Source: a virus. From it: DNA of 29,699 nucleotides. The notes under the pieces are model-generated. The model was not told where the DNA came from, did no database searches, and worked only from the letters and a program-made list of their open reading frames with translations. The stretch lies in IMG/VR virus record IMGVR_UViG_3300048587_000077, positions 1-29,699 of that record; one strand, 5' to 3'. Position numbers and translations under genes: made by a program. How positions within the stretch are numbered: position 1 is the stretch's first letter; the number at the start of each line of letters is the position of its first letter. Of this stretch, positions 14,761 through 23,430 are shown one piece after another.

Positions 14761-14993
14761 AGTTGATCGACAACTACAAGCAGGCGTACCGCTTCGCCGT
14801 CATGTGGGTGCAGGGGCTGGGGGCATCGGCCATGGCCGCCTGGATGGTGCTGACCGATGAGCAGCGATCCGCACTGCTGACCCTGTTCGGTGTGCAGCCG
14901 GACCAGCTGGTTGCCATCACGGCGCTGCTGGTGTTCCTGGCCGGAATGGGCGCGCGGGTGGTCAAGCAGGATCTCCCTGCTTCCGGGGCCTGA
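14757..14993 (+). CDS. Second small membrane protein (holin or antiholin candidate)
   Basis: The 78-residue product has GGAGGTG about 8 nt before its ATG, the best ribosome binding site in the lysis region. Segments at about residues 11-32 and 51-68 (AITALLVFLAGMGARVV) are hydrophobic, and the middle reads LTDEQRSALLTLFGVQPDQL. Proteins of this shape are common immediately before phage endolysin genes. With a holin-like gene directly upstream, it may be its partner or antagonist. It starts in ATGA overlap with that gene. Confidence 0.65.
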   Translation: MKLIDNYKQAYRFAVMWVQGLGASAMAAWMVLTDEQRSALLTLFGVQPDQLVAITALLVFLAGMGARVVKQDLPASGA

Positions 14994-14995
14994 CC

Positions 14996-15640
14996 ATGAT
15001 CCCGCTGACCGTCGCCCAGATCGTCAAGGCTTCCGGCGCCCGCGCGGCCGAGGCCGAGAAGTTCCTTCCGTTCCTGCAGGGGACGTGCAAGGCGTTCGAC
15101 ATCACGACGCCGCGCCGCATCGCCGGCTTCATGTCGCAGATCGGGCACGAGTCCGCCGGCTTCACGCGCCTGACCGAGAGCCTGAACTACAGCGTGGAGG
15201 CCCTGTTGAGCGAGTTCAAGCGCTACCGCATCAGCGAGGCCGACGCGCGCAAGGTCGGCCGAACTCCGTACCAGAAGGCAAACCAGGAGGCCATCGCCAA
15301 CCTGATCTACGGCGGAAAGTGGGGCCTGGAGAACCTGGGCAACACCCTGCCTGGCGATGGCTGGCTCTACCGAGGCCGCGGCCTCAAGCAGTTGACCGGC
15401 CGGGACAACTACCGCCGGTGCGGTGTCGCCCTGGGTGAGGACTTCATCACCAACCCCGACCGCCTGCTGCTGCCCGTCAACGCCGCGCTGTCCGCCGGCT
15501 GGTTCTGGGAGTCGCACGGCCTGAACGCTGCGGCTGACCGTGGCGATGTGGAGTCCATGACCAAGCTCGTCAATGGGGGCCTGAACGGGCTGGACAAGCG
15601 CGTGGCCCTGTACCACCAAGGAATGGCGGTGTTCGCATGA
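14996..15640 (+). CDS. Endolysin, glycoside hydrolase family 19
   Basis: The 214-residue product is a chitinase-like lysozyme that cuts peptidoglycan glycan strands. It contains FMSQIGHESAGF with catalytic Glu52 and TESLNYS with Glu61, the E-x8-E pair of GH19. After that come KWGLENLGNTLPGDGWLY and the hallmark YRGRGLKQLTGRDNYR. The C-terminal helices (NPDRLLLPVNAALSAGWFW, KLVNGGLNGLDKR) complete the domain. There is no separate wall-binding domain and no signal-anchor sequence, so export depends on a holin. The stop overlaps the i-spanin start by ATGA. Confidence 0.93.
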   Translation: MIPLTVAQIVKASGARAAEAEKFLPFLQGTCKAFDITTPRRIAGFMSQIGHESAGFTRLTESLNYSVEALLSEFKRYRISEADARKVGRTPYQKANQEAIANLIYGGKWGLENLGNTLPGDGWLYRGRGLKQLTGRDNYRRCGVALGEDFITNPDRLLLPVNAALSAGWFWESHGLNAAADRGDVESMTKLVNGGLNGLDKRVALYHQGMAVFA

Positions 15641-16104
15641 CCAAGCTGCTGACCTACACCCTGTGCATCGCCCTGCTGGGATCGGTGCTGACCAACTGCA
15701 CCACGCACAACCGGCTGCAGGCCGTCCGCGTCGAACTGGCCGAAACCCGCGAGCAGTACGCCGAGGCCGTCCGACTGGCCGAAGCCAGCCGCCGCGCCGC
15801 CGAGCGCACGCACACCACCGAGATCCAGACCATCACCCAGAGGGCCGACCATGAAAAGCAAACTCTTGCCGCTACTGTTGACCGCCTTTCTCGCAGCCTG
15901 CGGGACCGTCCAGCCCGCCCAGCCGGTGGTGCAGTGCCCGCGCCTGCCGCCGGTCCAGTGGCCTGCACCGGAGCCCAGCTTTACCGACCGGATGGAGAGT
16001 TTCTTGTCGGGGAATCTGCCAGAGCCGACCGGCTCCGCGTACAGCTTGCCGAGTGCCAAGCTCGGTACGACGCCGCGGTGAAGCTGACCAACACGGAGAA
16101 CTGA
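15637..16104 (+). CDS. Rz-like inner-membrane spanin (i-spanin)
   Basis: The 155-residue product has a short cytoplasmic start, one membrane segment at about residues 4-20 (LLTYTLCIALLGSVL) and a long periplasmic helix rich in Ala, Glu and Arg (about 30-95). Then LRDRPARPAGG leads to a C-terminal part with two cysteines (VACTGAQLYRPDGEFL, LAECQARYDAAV). This matches the DUF2514/Rz type. Together with an outer-membrane partner it fuses the two membranes in the last step of lysis. It follows the endolysin with ATGA overlap and carries the o-spanin gene wholly inside it. Confidence 0.85.
   Translation: MTKLLTYTLCIALLGSVLTNCTTHNRLQAVRVELAETREQYAEAVRLAEASRRAAERTHTTEIQTITQRADHEKQTLAATVDRLSRSLRDRPARPAGGAVPAPAAGPVACTGAQLYRPDGEFLVGESARADRLRVQLAECQARYDAAVKLTNTEN
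15851..16081 (+). CDS. Rz1-like outer-membrane lipoprotein spanin, embedded
   Basis: The 76-residue product lies in the +1 frame entirely within the i-spanin gene. MKSKLLPLLLTAFLAAC is a lipoprotein signal peptide with an L-A-A-C lipobox, so Cys17 would be lipidated. The mature part is Pro-rich (CPRLPPVQWPAPEPSF), as in known o-spanins. It would span the periplasm from the outer membrane to the i-spanin. The embedded arrangement is the lambda-like class, and the predicted signal is too clear to be chance. Confidence 0.88.
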   Translation: MKSKLLPLLLTAFLAACGTVQPAQPVVQCPRLPPVQWPAPEPSFTDRMESFLSGNLPEPTGSAYSLPSAKLGTTPR

Positions 16105-16107
16105 CAC

Positions 16108-17724
16108 ATGGCCGTGATCCGCTGGTCCGGGTTCTCGGGTGAGAACCGCGCGCTGCACCCGATGCTGCTGGGCGATGCCGTGGGAACGCTCTCGCGCAAC
16201 CAGAAGCCGGGGCGTGGCGATCTGCGCCCGTGGCGCACCCCGCTGACGGTGGCAACGGTTCCCGCCGGCCGACAGACGATCTACCGCATGGGCCGGGACG
16301 TGGCCAGCGATGCCAACTACTGGCTGTCCTGGCCGGGTGTGGTGCACGCCATCCGCGGCTTCTCCAGTGACGACACGACCGAACAGACCTTCTACACCGG
16401 CGACGGCACACCCAAGGTGACGAACAACGTCATGGGCCTGGCCTCTGCGCCGTACCCGACCACCGGCCGCCCGATGGGCCTGCCGGCACCGGCCACGGCC
16501 TTGACCGCGGTGAAGGATTCGGGCGCCTGGACCGGTGACACTGTGACCTACTTCTACACCTACACGTTCGTGAACGATTGGGGGTGGGAGAGCGGGCCTG
16601 CACCGGTGAGCGCGCAGCTGGACCGTGAGAGCGATGCAACCACCACGCTCTCGGCTTTCGCCGCTGCACCGGCCGGCAACTACGGCATTGACCGCATCCG
16701 CATCTACCGGACCCAGACCGGCACGAGCGGAGCGACCGAGTTCTTTTTCCTGCGCGAGATCGCCTACGGGGCACTGACGACGCAGGACGACAACCGGACC
16801 TTGGGTGAGGTTCTGCCCACCACCACCTGGATACCGGCACCGGACGACCTGAGCCACCTGACCGCGCTGTGGAACGGAATGGCCGCCGGCATCAGCGGCG
16901 GCGGTGTTCGGTTCAGTGAGCCCTACGTGCCATACGCCTGGCCGCTGCAGTACGAGGCTATCCCGCCGGATTCTCAGCCGGTGGCGCTGGGTGTTGCCGG
17001 GCAGTACCTGCTGGTGTTGACCAACGGTCGCCCCATGCTCATGTCGGGCACCAGCCCGGACAGCATGGACCAGCAGCCACTGGAGTTCAGCCAAGCCTGT
17101 GTCGCGCCGCAGTCGGTGGCCAGCATGGGTGCCGGCGTGGCCTGGGCCAGCAACGACGGCCTGTGCTGGTGGGGACCGTCCACCGGCCCGCGCGTCCTGA
17201 CCGCTGGCGTGATGACCCGCGAGGACTGGCGGGCACTCAAGCCGGAGACGATCACCGGCCGCATGTACGAGGGTCTGTACTTCGGAAGCTACGACGACGG
17301 CAGCGGTCGCAAGGGCTTCATGATCGACCCGTCCAACCCGACCGGGCTGTACTTTCTGGACACCGGCTACGAGTCCATGCACTTTGACGAGCTGCAGGAC
17401 CAGCTCTACGTGCTCTCGGGCACCAGCGTGCAGCGCTGGGACGCTGGGACCACGTTCATGGGCGCACGCGCCAAGTCCAAGACCTTCCGGGCACCGGCGC
17501 CCACGAACTTCGCCTGCGCCGAGGTGGTGGCAGACGCCTACCCGGTGACGGCCAAGTTCTACGCCGATGGCGTGCTCAAGCACACCCAGACCGTAACCAG
17601 CCGCTCGCCGTTCTTTCTGCCGGCCGGCTTCACGGCCCTGGACTGGAGTTTTGAAGTCGAAACCACCGGCGCCGTGCAAGGCATTGCCGTCGCCAACACC
17701 ATGGCCGAACTGGCTCAAGTCTGA
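16108..17724 (+). CDS. Tail structural protein (nozzle/hub-like)
   Basis: The 538-residue product has GGAGAA 9 nt before its ATG. The start IRWSGFSGENRALHPMLLG is followed by many short beta-segments with Trp, Tyr and Gly, for example TYFYTYTFVNDWGWESGPAP, a fibronectin-like stretch with a YGIDRIRIYRT core. Later segments (QYLLVLTNGRPMLMSGTSP, GVAWASNDGLCWWGPS) look like blades of a beta-propeller. The C-terminus ends with AVANTMAELAQV-like residues. Proteins of this kind in N4gp56-type podoviruses form the short tail tube or nozzle to which fibres attach. The call rests on architecture and position. Confidence 0.6.
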   Translation: MAVIRWSGFSGENRALHPMLLGDAVGTLSRNQKPGRGDLRPWRTPLTVATVPAGRQTIYRMGRDVASDANYWLSWPGVVHAIRGFSSDDTTEQTFYTGDGTPKVTNNVMGLASAPYPTTGRPMGLPAPATALTAVKDSGAWTGDTVTYFYTYTFVNDWGWESGPAPVSAQLDRESDATTTLSAFAAAPAGNYGIDRIRIYRTQTGTSGATEFFFLREIAYGALTTQDDNRTLGEVLPTTTWIPAPDDLSHLTALWNGMAAGISGGGVRFSEPYVPYAWPLQYEAIPPDSQPVALGVAGQYLLVLTNGRPMLMSGTSPDSMDQQPLEFSQACVAPQSVASMGAGVAWASNDGLCWWGPSTGPRVLTAGVMTREDWRALKPETITGRMYEGLYFGSYDDGSGRKGFMIDPSNPTGLYFLDTGYESMHFDELQDQLYVLSGTSVQRWDAGTTFMGARAKSKTFRAPAPTNFACAEVVADAYPVTAKFYADGVLKHTQTVTSRSPFFLPAGFTALDWSFEVETTGAVQGIAVANTMAELAQV

Positions 17725-20700
17725 TGGCACGCAAAGACCTACCCAACCCGAACAGCCCGAACTACCTCTCGCGCCTGCGCGAAGAGATGCATGTGCTCAT
17801 GGGCAAGCTCGGGAACGGCCGCGAGCGAGCCCTGACCCTGGCAGATGCCATCGAGTCCGGCGTGATCGTGCCTGGGCCTGGCGGCGGTCTGATCCCCGGC
17901 CCAGGCATTGGCGGTGGAAGTGCCGCACCATACGAGCCCGACCTGACGCCGCCGCCGCAGCCCGGCGCGTTCATGGCCACGCCCGCGATCTCGCACATCC
18001 TGATCGAGCAGGCCCAGCCGTTCTACACCCAGGGTCACGGGCATCTGCGCACGCACGTCTATGGCGCTATCCATGGCGACCCAGGTGATCCGCTGCCTGT
18101 ATTTGCCGATGCCATCGAGGTTGGCCAGTTTGACGGAACGATCTGGGGCATGCCGAGCAACCCGGCCACCACCTGGCACCTGTGGATCAAGTGGGAGAGC
18201 GTGGACGGCGTGCTCAGTGCAACGCCCGCCGGTGGAACGAACGGAGTGGCGGCCACAACCGGGCAGGACGTGTCGAGCCTGCTGGAGGCGCTGACCGGCC
18301 AGATCACAAGCAGCGAGCTGTCAACCAGCCTGAGCACGCCGATCAGCCAGATCCCGGGCATCGCCAGCGCGCTGGCACAAGAAATCCTCGACCGGGCGCA
18401 GGCTGACGCTGACGAGGCACAGGACCGGGCAGACGCCATCCAGGCTGCAGCCGATGCTGCCGCGGCCGATCTCGCCGCCGAGGTGGGCAACCGCGTTGCC
18501 GCGATCAGTGCCGTGGACACGGCGATTCGAGACGACCTTGCCACCGCAGATGCCGCTGTCGTCACCGCGCTGACCAGCGCGTTCCAGTCGGCCGACGCCG
18601 CCGTCCTGGCCAGCGCCAACAGCTACACCTTCTCCAAGACCGAGATCAACAGCGCGATTGCGGCCCTTGGCACGCAGCTGACGACCAACTTCCAGGCGGC
18701 AGACGCCGCGACGCTGGCCAGCGCGCAGAGCTTCACCTACAGCCGGTCGGCCATCGACGCCGCCGACACGGCCACTCTGAACACGCTGCGCGCCGAGTTC
18801 GCCGCCGCTGACAGCACGACTCTGGCCGCCGCTCAGAACTACACCTACGCCAAGGCGACCATCGACAGCGCCATCGCCACCAGCGCCAGCACGCTGCGCT
18901 CACAACTCACAGGCGGAAGCACAGCCACCGATCTGAACATGCTGTCATCTGGCCTGCTGTACCAGATGCGCGAGACGAGCGCCGCCGCAGACAACGCGCT
19001 GGCGCAGCAGATCACGCTGCTTTCAGCCGGCGCGGGCGAGCAGTTCGACTACTCCAACATCTGGTACTACGACGCCGGCACCGAGAGCTGGACCACCAAC
19101 AGCACGGGCTCCACGCTGTCTGCCGTGGCCGGCTGGTTGCGGCTGGTGTCCAACTCCGGCACGTTGACCGACCGCTATTTCATCAGCCCGGACAACCTGG
19201 GCATCAATGGATCGAAATACCCACAGGTTCGCATGCGCGTGCGCAAGGTCGGATCGCCAACCTGGGAGGGGGCGATCTACTTCATCACGACCACCGACGC
19301 GACCTACAACGTCGCCAAGTCACTGGCCGTGGCCGAGCCAACCTACGACGCCAACGGCATCGGCCTGGTGACGTTCAACATGCCGGCCGGATGGACCAGC
19401 GCCACGATCCGCCAGATCCGTTTCGATGCGTCCGGCTCGATCACGCCGACCGACTATTTCGAGCTGGATTGGGTGGCCATCGGGCGGCCGAGCCCGGGCG
19501 CGTCGAGTGCGCAGCTGCAGGCGCTGCAGACAGCCATGATCGCAGGGGATGACGCCAACGCGCAGGACATCGTTTCTCTGAACGCCGCAATTGCAGGCAA
19601 GGCTGATTCGTCCGCCTTGAGCGCACTGGAAACACGAGTCACATCGGCAGAGGGTGTGAACACGTCGCAGGGCTCCTCGATCACCTCGCTGCAAAACAGC
19701 GTGACGACGATCAACAGCACGCTGTCCACCAAGGCTGATGCATCCGCGCTCACGGCGCTGACAACGCGCGTGACCAGCGCCGAGGGCGTCAACACGACCC
19801 AGGGTAGCAGCATCACCGACCTGCAGAACTCGCTGGCCACGACGAACAGCACGGTGGCAACAAAGGCGGACGCCAGCGCACTGAGCGCGCTGGATACGCG
19901 CGTGACCGCAACCGAGAACACGAACACCAGCCAGGCGACATCGATCACGAACCTGAACAGCTCGCTGGCCACGACGAACACCAACGTCACAGCGGCTCAG
20001 ACCGCTGCCAACAACGCAGCGACGGCAGCGGCAGCGGCCCAGACCACCGCGAACAGCGCCACCACCAGTGCTGCCACGGCCAACACGTTGCTGGCCGACA
20101 TCGCCAGTGACGCGAAGCTGACACCGGTCGAGAAGCAATCGGTTCGCAGCGAGTGGAACGTGGTGGCCGCCGAGAAGGCAGGCATCAACACGCAGGCCAG
20201 CACCTTCTCAGTCACGACCGAGAACACGGCCTACAACAATGCATTCCAGACCCTGGCGAACTACCTGAACGCCGGGGCGACCTGGACCAGCGGCGTTCCA
20301 TCCTGGATCAGCGATGCGAACCTGAGCGCGACGACAACCATCGTCGGCGCCACCTTCCGTAGCAACTGGCAGAACCTCTACACCGCACGCACGGCGCTGC
20401 TGAACGCGATTGCAGCCAAGGCCAAGGCGCTGGCGGACGCGGCACAGGCCACCGCCAACGCAGCGAACACGCTGGCCGGAACCAAGGCCGATGCCAGCGC
20501 GCTGAACACGACGAACACGAACGTCAGCAACCTGAGCGGAACCGTCACGGCGCTCTCGAACAACTACACGGCGTTCAAGGCCGCTGTCGAAGATCCGGCA
20601 ACCGGGCTGGCGAGCAAGGCCAGTGTCGCCTACGTGGACCAGGCCGAGGCGGATGCTGTGTCCGCGGCAGCATCGGCCGCATCGACCCTTGTTTCATCCG

Positions 20701-22724
20701 TCAACTCTTCGTTATCCGCTGCCATCAGTGCAGAGGCCACCACCCGCGCCACCCAGACCGGCGAGCTGTACGCGCAGTACACGCTCAAGGCCGATGTCGG
20801 CAACCTGATCTCGGGCTACGGCCTGGCCAGCACCGCGAACAACTCCGCTCCGACCAGCGCCTTCGGCATCCAGGCTGGCCAGTTCTTCGTGGCGCCGCCC
20901 ACGGTAAACCAGGCCACGGCACCGTCCACCGGCCTCTACAAGGGCTTCGTGTGGCGCAACAGCACGACCGGGCTGGTGCAGTATTGGACCGGCAGCGCGT
21001 GGAGCACGACTCCACAGACCCTACCATTTGTGGTGCAGGCCGTGCCGACGACGGTCAACGGCGTGGCGGTCCCGGCCGGCATGTACGCCGAATCGGCGTT
21101 CATCATGAACGGCACGATCACGAACGCGAAGATCGCCAACCTGGCAGTTGATGACGCCAAGATCGCCAGCCTGTCGGTGTCGAAGCTGACGGCCGGGTCG
21201 GTGGCGGTCGGGCAATACGCCCAGAGCACCGGCTACGTCGCCGGCTCCAGCGGCTGGCGCATCAACGGCGACGGAACGGCTGAATTTTCCGGCGTGGTGG
21301 TGCGCGGCACGATCTTCGCCAGCCAGGGCGCCATCGGAGGCTGGACCATCGGCAGCAACTACCTGCAGTCCAACAGCTACGTGCTGGGCGAGTCCGGCAC
21401 GCGCCTGAACAGCGACGGAACCGGGCAGATCGGAGGCGTGCGCGTAACCGCCGATTCCGTCGAGTCGCACACCTTCGATACGCCTTCCGAGCCATACGGG
21501 TTCCGACTCAGGTACGATGGGTCAAGCGAGTTCAAGGGCGCCGTCGTCAAGAGTGGCACCGGGCGCGTGCTGCTGACTGCAGTCGGTGACGCGGTTCCGC
21601 CGTGGGTCACGACCCTGCAGCAAGCTGACGAAACCGGCGTGTCGCTCGTCGCCGATCCCGACCCAGCGACAAACACCGCGACGATCAAGAGCCTGGTGCC
21701 GGGCTACCTGATCGACATGGACAGCGATGACGTGAGCGTGACGATTGCGTTTTCACCGCCATCCATCGCTGTTCGGTCTGACCAGAGCCAGGCATCCACA
21801 ACCTGGGCCGATGTGCAGGGCGTGGTGTGGACGCTGGATGCGGACAGCTACTACGAGTTCGATGCTATCGCTCGTGTCGATGGCCCGAACGGCGATTTCA
21901 AGGACTGGAGCATCGGACTGCTGCCGCCGTCCGGGTCGGTCGGAAACGGAATCTCCACCCAGCTCTCAGGGAACCTCGGTTCTACCCCCGCCGCAGTTGT
22001 CAAAGAGGTGTACCAGCTCGATGCAAATGGCCGCATGGAGTTCGTGTGCCGGCAGGCTGCTACTGGGATTGGTGGAACGCCATTCGGCATGAACCAGCAC
22101 ATCAAGGCGTTCATCTACACCGCATCGGCAGGTCAGATGAAAGTGCAGTTTCGGCGTGCAAGCGGGACCGCATCAAACATCCTCCGGCGAGGAAGTGTGT
22201 TCAAGCTCCAGAAGGTCCAACTGGCACCAGAGCTTGGGCAGCTTGAGGCCGTTCAAACCGTACCGTCGTCGGCTGCGTCATCCGTCACCGGCTCCACCTT
22301 CGCTGTACCTGGCGTCAAGCTGGAGTTCAAGACCAACGGCACATGGAGCCTGACGCGCAACGGGACAACAACCCTTACCGGAAGCTGGCTGCAAGGGTCC
22401 CCGGTCAGCTCGGGGCAGGCCGGTAACTACGACATCCTGTTTGAGGTGTCTCCGCGCACGATGGGCGGTAGCGGTCCATCGGCCACCGTCAAGATGGACG
22501 TGACGGCAGGTACATGGAAGTGGATGAACTGGACGCGCAAGGCCGACATCTGGATGGACGTTTCCTCAGTCTCCGATCCGGCCGGAACGCGCACATGCAC
22601 GTTCAGCATCACGACAAAACTGCGCCAGCGGTCAACCGGGGTCATCACGACGGTGGCGACGACCAGTGTCACGCTTTCCGGAACCACTACGCACTCATCT
22701 GCCGATCAGGGGACGACGCCATGA
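17724..22724 (+). CDS. Long tail fibre, 1666 residues
   Basis: This is the largest complete gene. The N-terminal 120 residues are a probable tail-attachment part with a Gly/Pro linker (VPGPGGGLIPGPGIGGG). Residues about 200-400 are Ala-rich coiled coil with near-repeats around ASAQSFTYS and AAQNYTYAKATI. About 430-600 is a beta domain. Three exact-length 44-residue repeats begin at residue 626. A domain with LTPVEKQSVRSEWN follows at about 790-900. Around 1054-1300 are FFVAPP, TNAKIANLAVDDAKIASL and IGGWTIGSNYL segments, typical of siphovirus-type tip/fibre (J-like, DUF1983) proteins. The end (about 1300-1666) is beta-rich and is the likely receptor-binding part. It probably trimerises. It overlaps both neighbours by 1-4 nt. 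Confidence 0.85.
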   Translation: MARKDLPNPNSPNYLSRLREEMHVLMGKLGNGRERALTLADAIESGVIVPGPGGGLIPGPGIGGGSAAPYEPDLTPPPQPGAFMATPAISHILIEQAQPFYTQGHGHLRTHVYGAIHGDPGDPLPVFADAIEVGQFDGTIWGMPSNPATTWHLWIKWESVDGVLSATPAGGTNGVAATTGQDVSSLLEALTGQITSSELSTSLSTPISQIPGIASALAQEILDRAQADADEAQDRADAIQAAADAAAADLAAEVGNRVAAISAVDTAIRDDLATADAAVVTALTSAFQSADAAVLASANSYTFSKTEINSAIAALGTQLTTNFQAADAATLASAQSFTYSRSAIDAADTATLNTLRAEFAAADSTTLAAAQNYTYAKATIDSAIATSASTLRSQLTGGSTATDLNMLSSGLLYQMRETSAAADNALAQQITLLSAGAGEQFDYSNIWYYDAGTESWTTNSTGSTLSAVAGWLRLVSNSGTLTDRYFISPDNLGINGSKYPQVRMRVRKVGSPTWEGAIYFITTTDATYNVAKSLAVAEPTYDANGIGLVTFNMPAGWTSATIRQIRFDASGSITPTDYFELDWVAIGRPSPGASSAQLQALQTAMIAGDDANAQDIVSLNAAIAGKADSSALSALETRVTSAEGVNTSQGSSITSLQNSVTTINSTLSTKADASALTALTTRVTSAEGVNTTQGSSITDLQNSLATTNSTVATKADASALSALDTRVTATENTNTSQATSITNLNSSLATTNTNVTAAQTAANNAATAAAAAQTTANSATTSAATANTLLADIASDAKLTPVEKQSVRSEWNVVAAEKAGINTQASTFSVTTENTAYNNAFQTLANYLNAGATWTSGVPSWISDANLSATTTIVGATFRSNWQNLYTARTALLNAIAAKAKALADAAQATANAANTLAGTKADASALNTTNTNVSNLSGTVTALSNNYTAFKAAVEDPATGLASKASVAYVDQAEADAVSAAASAASTLVSSVNSSLSAAISAEATTRATQTGELYAQYTLKADVGNLISGYGLASTANNSAPTSAFGIQAGQFFVAPPTVNQATAPSTGLYKGFVWRNSTTGLVQYWTGSAWSTTPQTLPFVVQAVPTTVNGVAVPAGMYAESAFIMNGTITNAKIANLAVDDAKIASLSVSKLTAGSVAVGQYAQSTGYVAGSSGWRINGDGTAEFSGVVVRGTIFASQGAIGGWTIGSNYLQSNSYVLGESGTRLNSDGTGQIGGVRVTADSVESHTFDTPSEPYGFRLRYDGSSEFKGAVVKSGTGRVLLTAVGDAVPPWVTTLQQADETGVSLVADPDPATNTATIKSLVPGYLIDMDSDDVSVTIAFSPPSIAVRSDQSQASTTWADVQGVVWTLDADSYYEFDAIARVDGPNGDFKDWSIGLLPPSGSVGNGISTQLSGNLGSTPAAVVKEVYQLDANGRMEFVCRQAATGIGGTPFGMNQHIKAFIYTASAGQMKVQFRRASGTASNILRRGSVFKLQKVQLAPELGQLEAVQTVPSSAASSVTGSTFAVPGVKLEFKTNGTWSLTRNGTTTLTGSWLQGSPVSSGQAGNYDILFEVSPRTMGGSGPSATVKMDVTAGTWKWMNWTRKADIWMDVSSVSDPAGTRTCTFSITTKLRQRSTGVITTVATTSVTLSGTTTHSSADQGTTP
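19599..19994 (+). repeat. Three tandem 132-bp repeats in the fibre gene
   Basis: Units begin at 19599, 19731 and 19863, exactly 132 nt (44 residues) apart. Each starts K-A-D-(S/A)-S-A-L and contains T-R-V-T, a T-Q-G-S-S or similar turn and an N-S-L helix. The pattern is that of a trimeric coiled-coil stalk. DNA identity is partial, so the duplication is not recent. Confidence 0.85.
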
Positions 22725-23359
22725 TCCTGAAATACATCGCGTTGCCTGCCGTGGCCAACGGCATGAATGTCGAGTACCACGCACCTGGCGGGGCGCTGCT
22801 GTCCGAAGACTCTGTGACCGTCACCGTCTTCTCATGGGTTCGTCTGGAGGACTTCACAGCCCAGCGAGAGCCCGACGCACGCACGGTTGTGGTGTTCGGA
22901 TCGGATTTTGATGTCGGAAACCCCGAGCAGTCGCTGGCAACGCATCCGGAAAGCCCGCTGATCGGTGGTGACGTTCGCAGTGTTCCTGACCCCGCTTCAT
23001 CGCTGTCCGATCTGAAAGCGGCCAAGAACGCAGCGATCAATGCCGCGCGACTGCGCGCCAACCAGTCCCATTTCGTCTTTGCAGGCAAGCAGATCGCGGT
23101 GGACCCATTGAGCCGAAGCGACATTGACGCGGCGCACGGTGCGATCCTGATGCTGGGCGCCATGCCCGGCGGCTGGCCTGGCGGATGGAAGGCGATGGAC
23201 AACACGATCCTGCCGATCCCAGATCTGGCGACCTGGGGCCAGTTCTACGGCGCCATGGTGGCGCAGGGCACGTCCAACTTCAACCACGCCCAGGCGCTCA
23301 AGGCCCAGCTTGCCGCAGCGACCACACCAGAAGAGGTGGAGGCTGTGCCGGTCTGGTGA
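22721..23359 (+). CDS. DUF4376-like fibre assembly or fibre-tip protein
   Basis: The 212-residue product starts at the ATG at 22721 in ATGA overlap with the fibre; the open frame upstream only overlaps the fibre. Its C-terminal half (about residues 90-212) has the DUF4376 pattern: LSDLKAAKNAAINAARLRAN, FVFAGKQIAVDPLSRSDID, and the ending ALKAQLAAATTPEEVEAV. Such domains are typical of small proteins encoded directly after fibres and are thought to help fibre assembly or stay at the tip. Its TGA stop forms part of promoter-like copy 3. The family call is moderately firm; the role is inferred. Confidence 0.7.
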   Translation: MILKYIALPAVANGMNVEYHAPGGALLSEDSVTVTVFSWVRLEDFTAQREPDARTVVVFGSDFDVGNPEQSLATHPESPLIGGDVRSVPDPASSLSDLKAAKNAAINAARLRANQSHFVFAGKQIAVDPLSRSDIDAAHGAILMLGAMPGGWPGGWKAMDNTILPIPDLATWGQFYGAMVAQGTSNFNHAQALKAQLAAATTPEEVEAVPVW

Positions 23360-23393
23360 CACGTTGACTCCGAGCGCGGTCTGGGCACTATGC
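23358..23393 (+). promoter_or_regulatory. Promoter-like repeat, copy 3 (before GNAT gene)
   Basis: GACACGTTGACTCCG lies at 23358-23372 and overlaps the TGA stop of the upstream gene. TTGACT (23364-23369) is followed after 16 bp by CACTAT (23386-23391) and GC. The GTG start at 23431 is 67 nt from the -35, exactly as in copy 2. A small hairpin GGCCC/GGGCC lies in the leader. Confidence 0.6.
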
Positions 23394-23430
23394 CGCCCAG
23401 GCCCACGGCGGGCCGCTTCAAGGCCCTACC

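Noticed and set aside
15409-17730. Minus-strand open frame of 773 codons
   Set aside because: It is opposite the endolysin, spanin and tail genes, which are all well supported, and shows only antisense-type composition.
19157-19168. CACGTTGACC in the fibre gene as a further promoter copy
   Set aside because: It departs from the repeat after GTTGAC, lies mid-gene, and has no -10-like hexamer at the fixed spacing.
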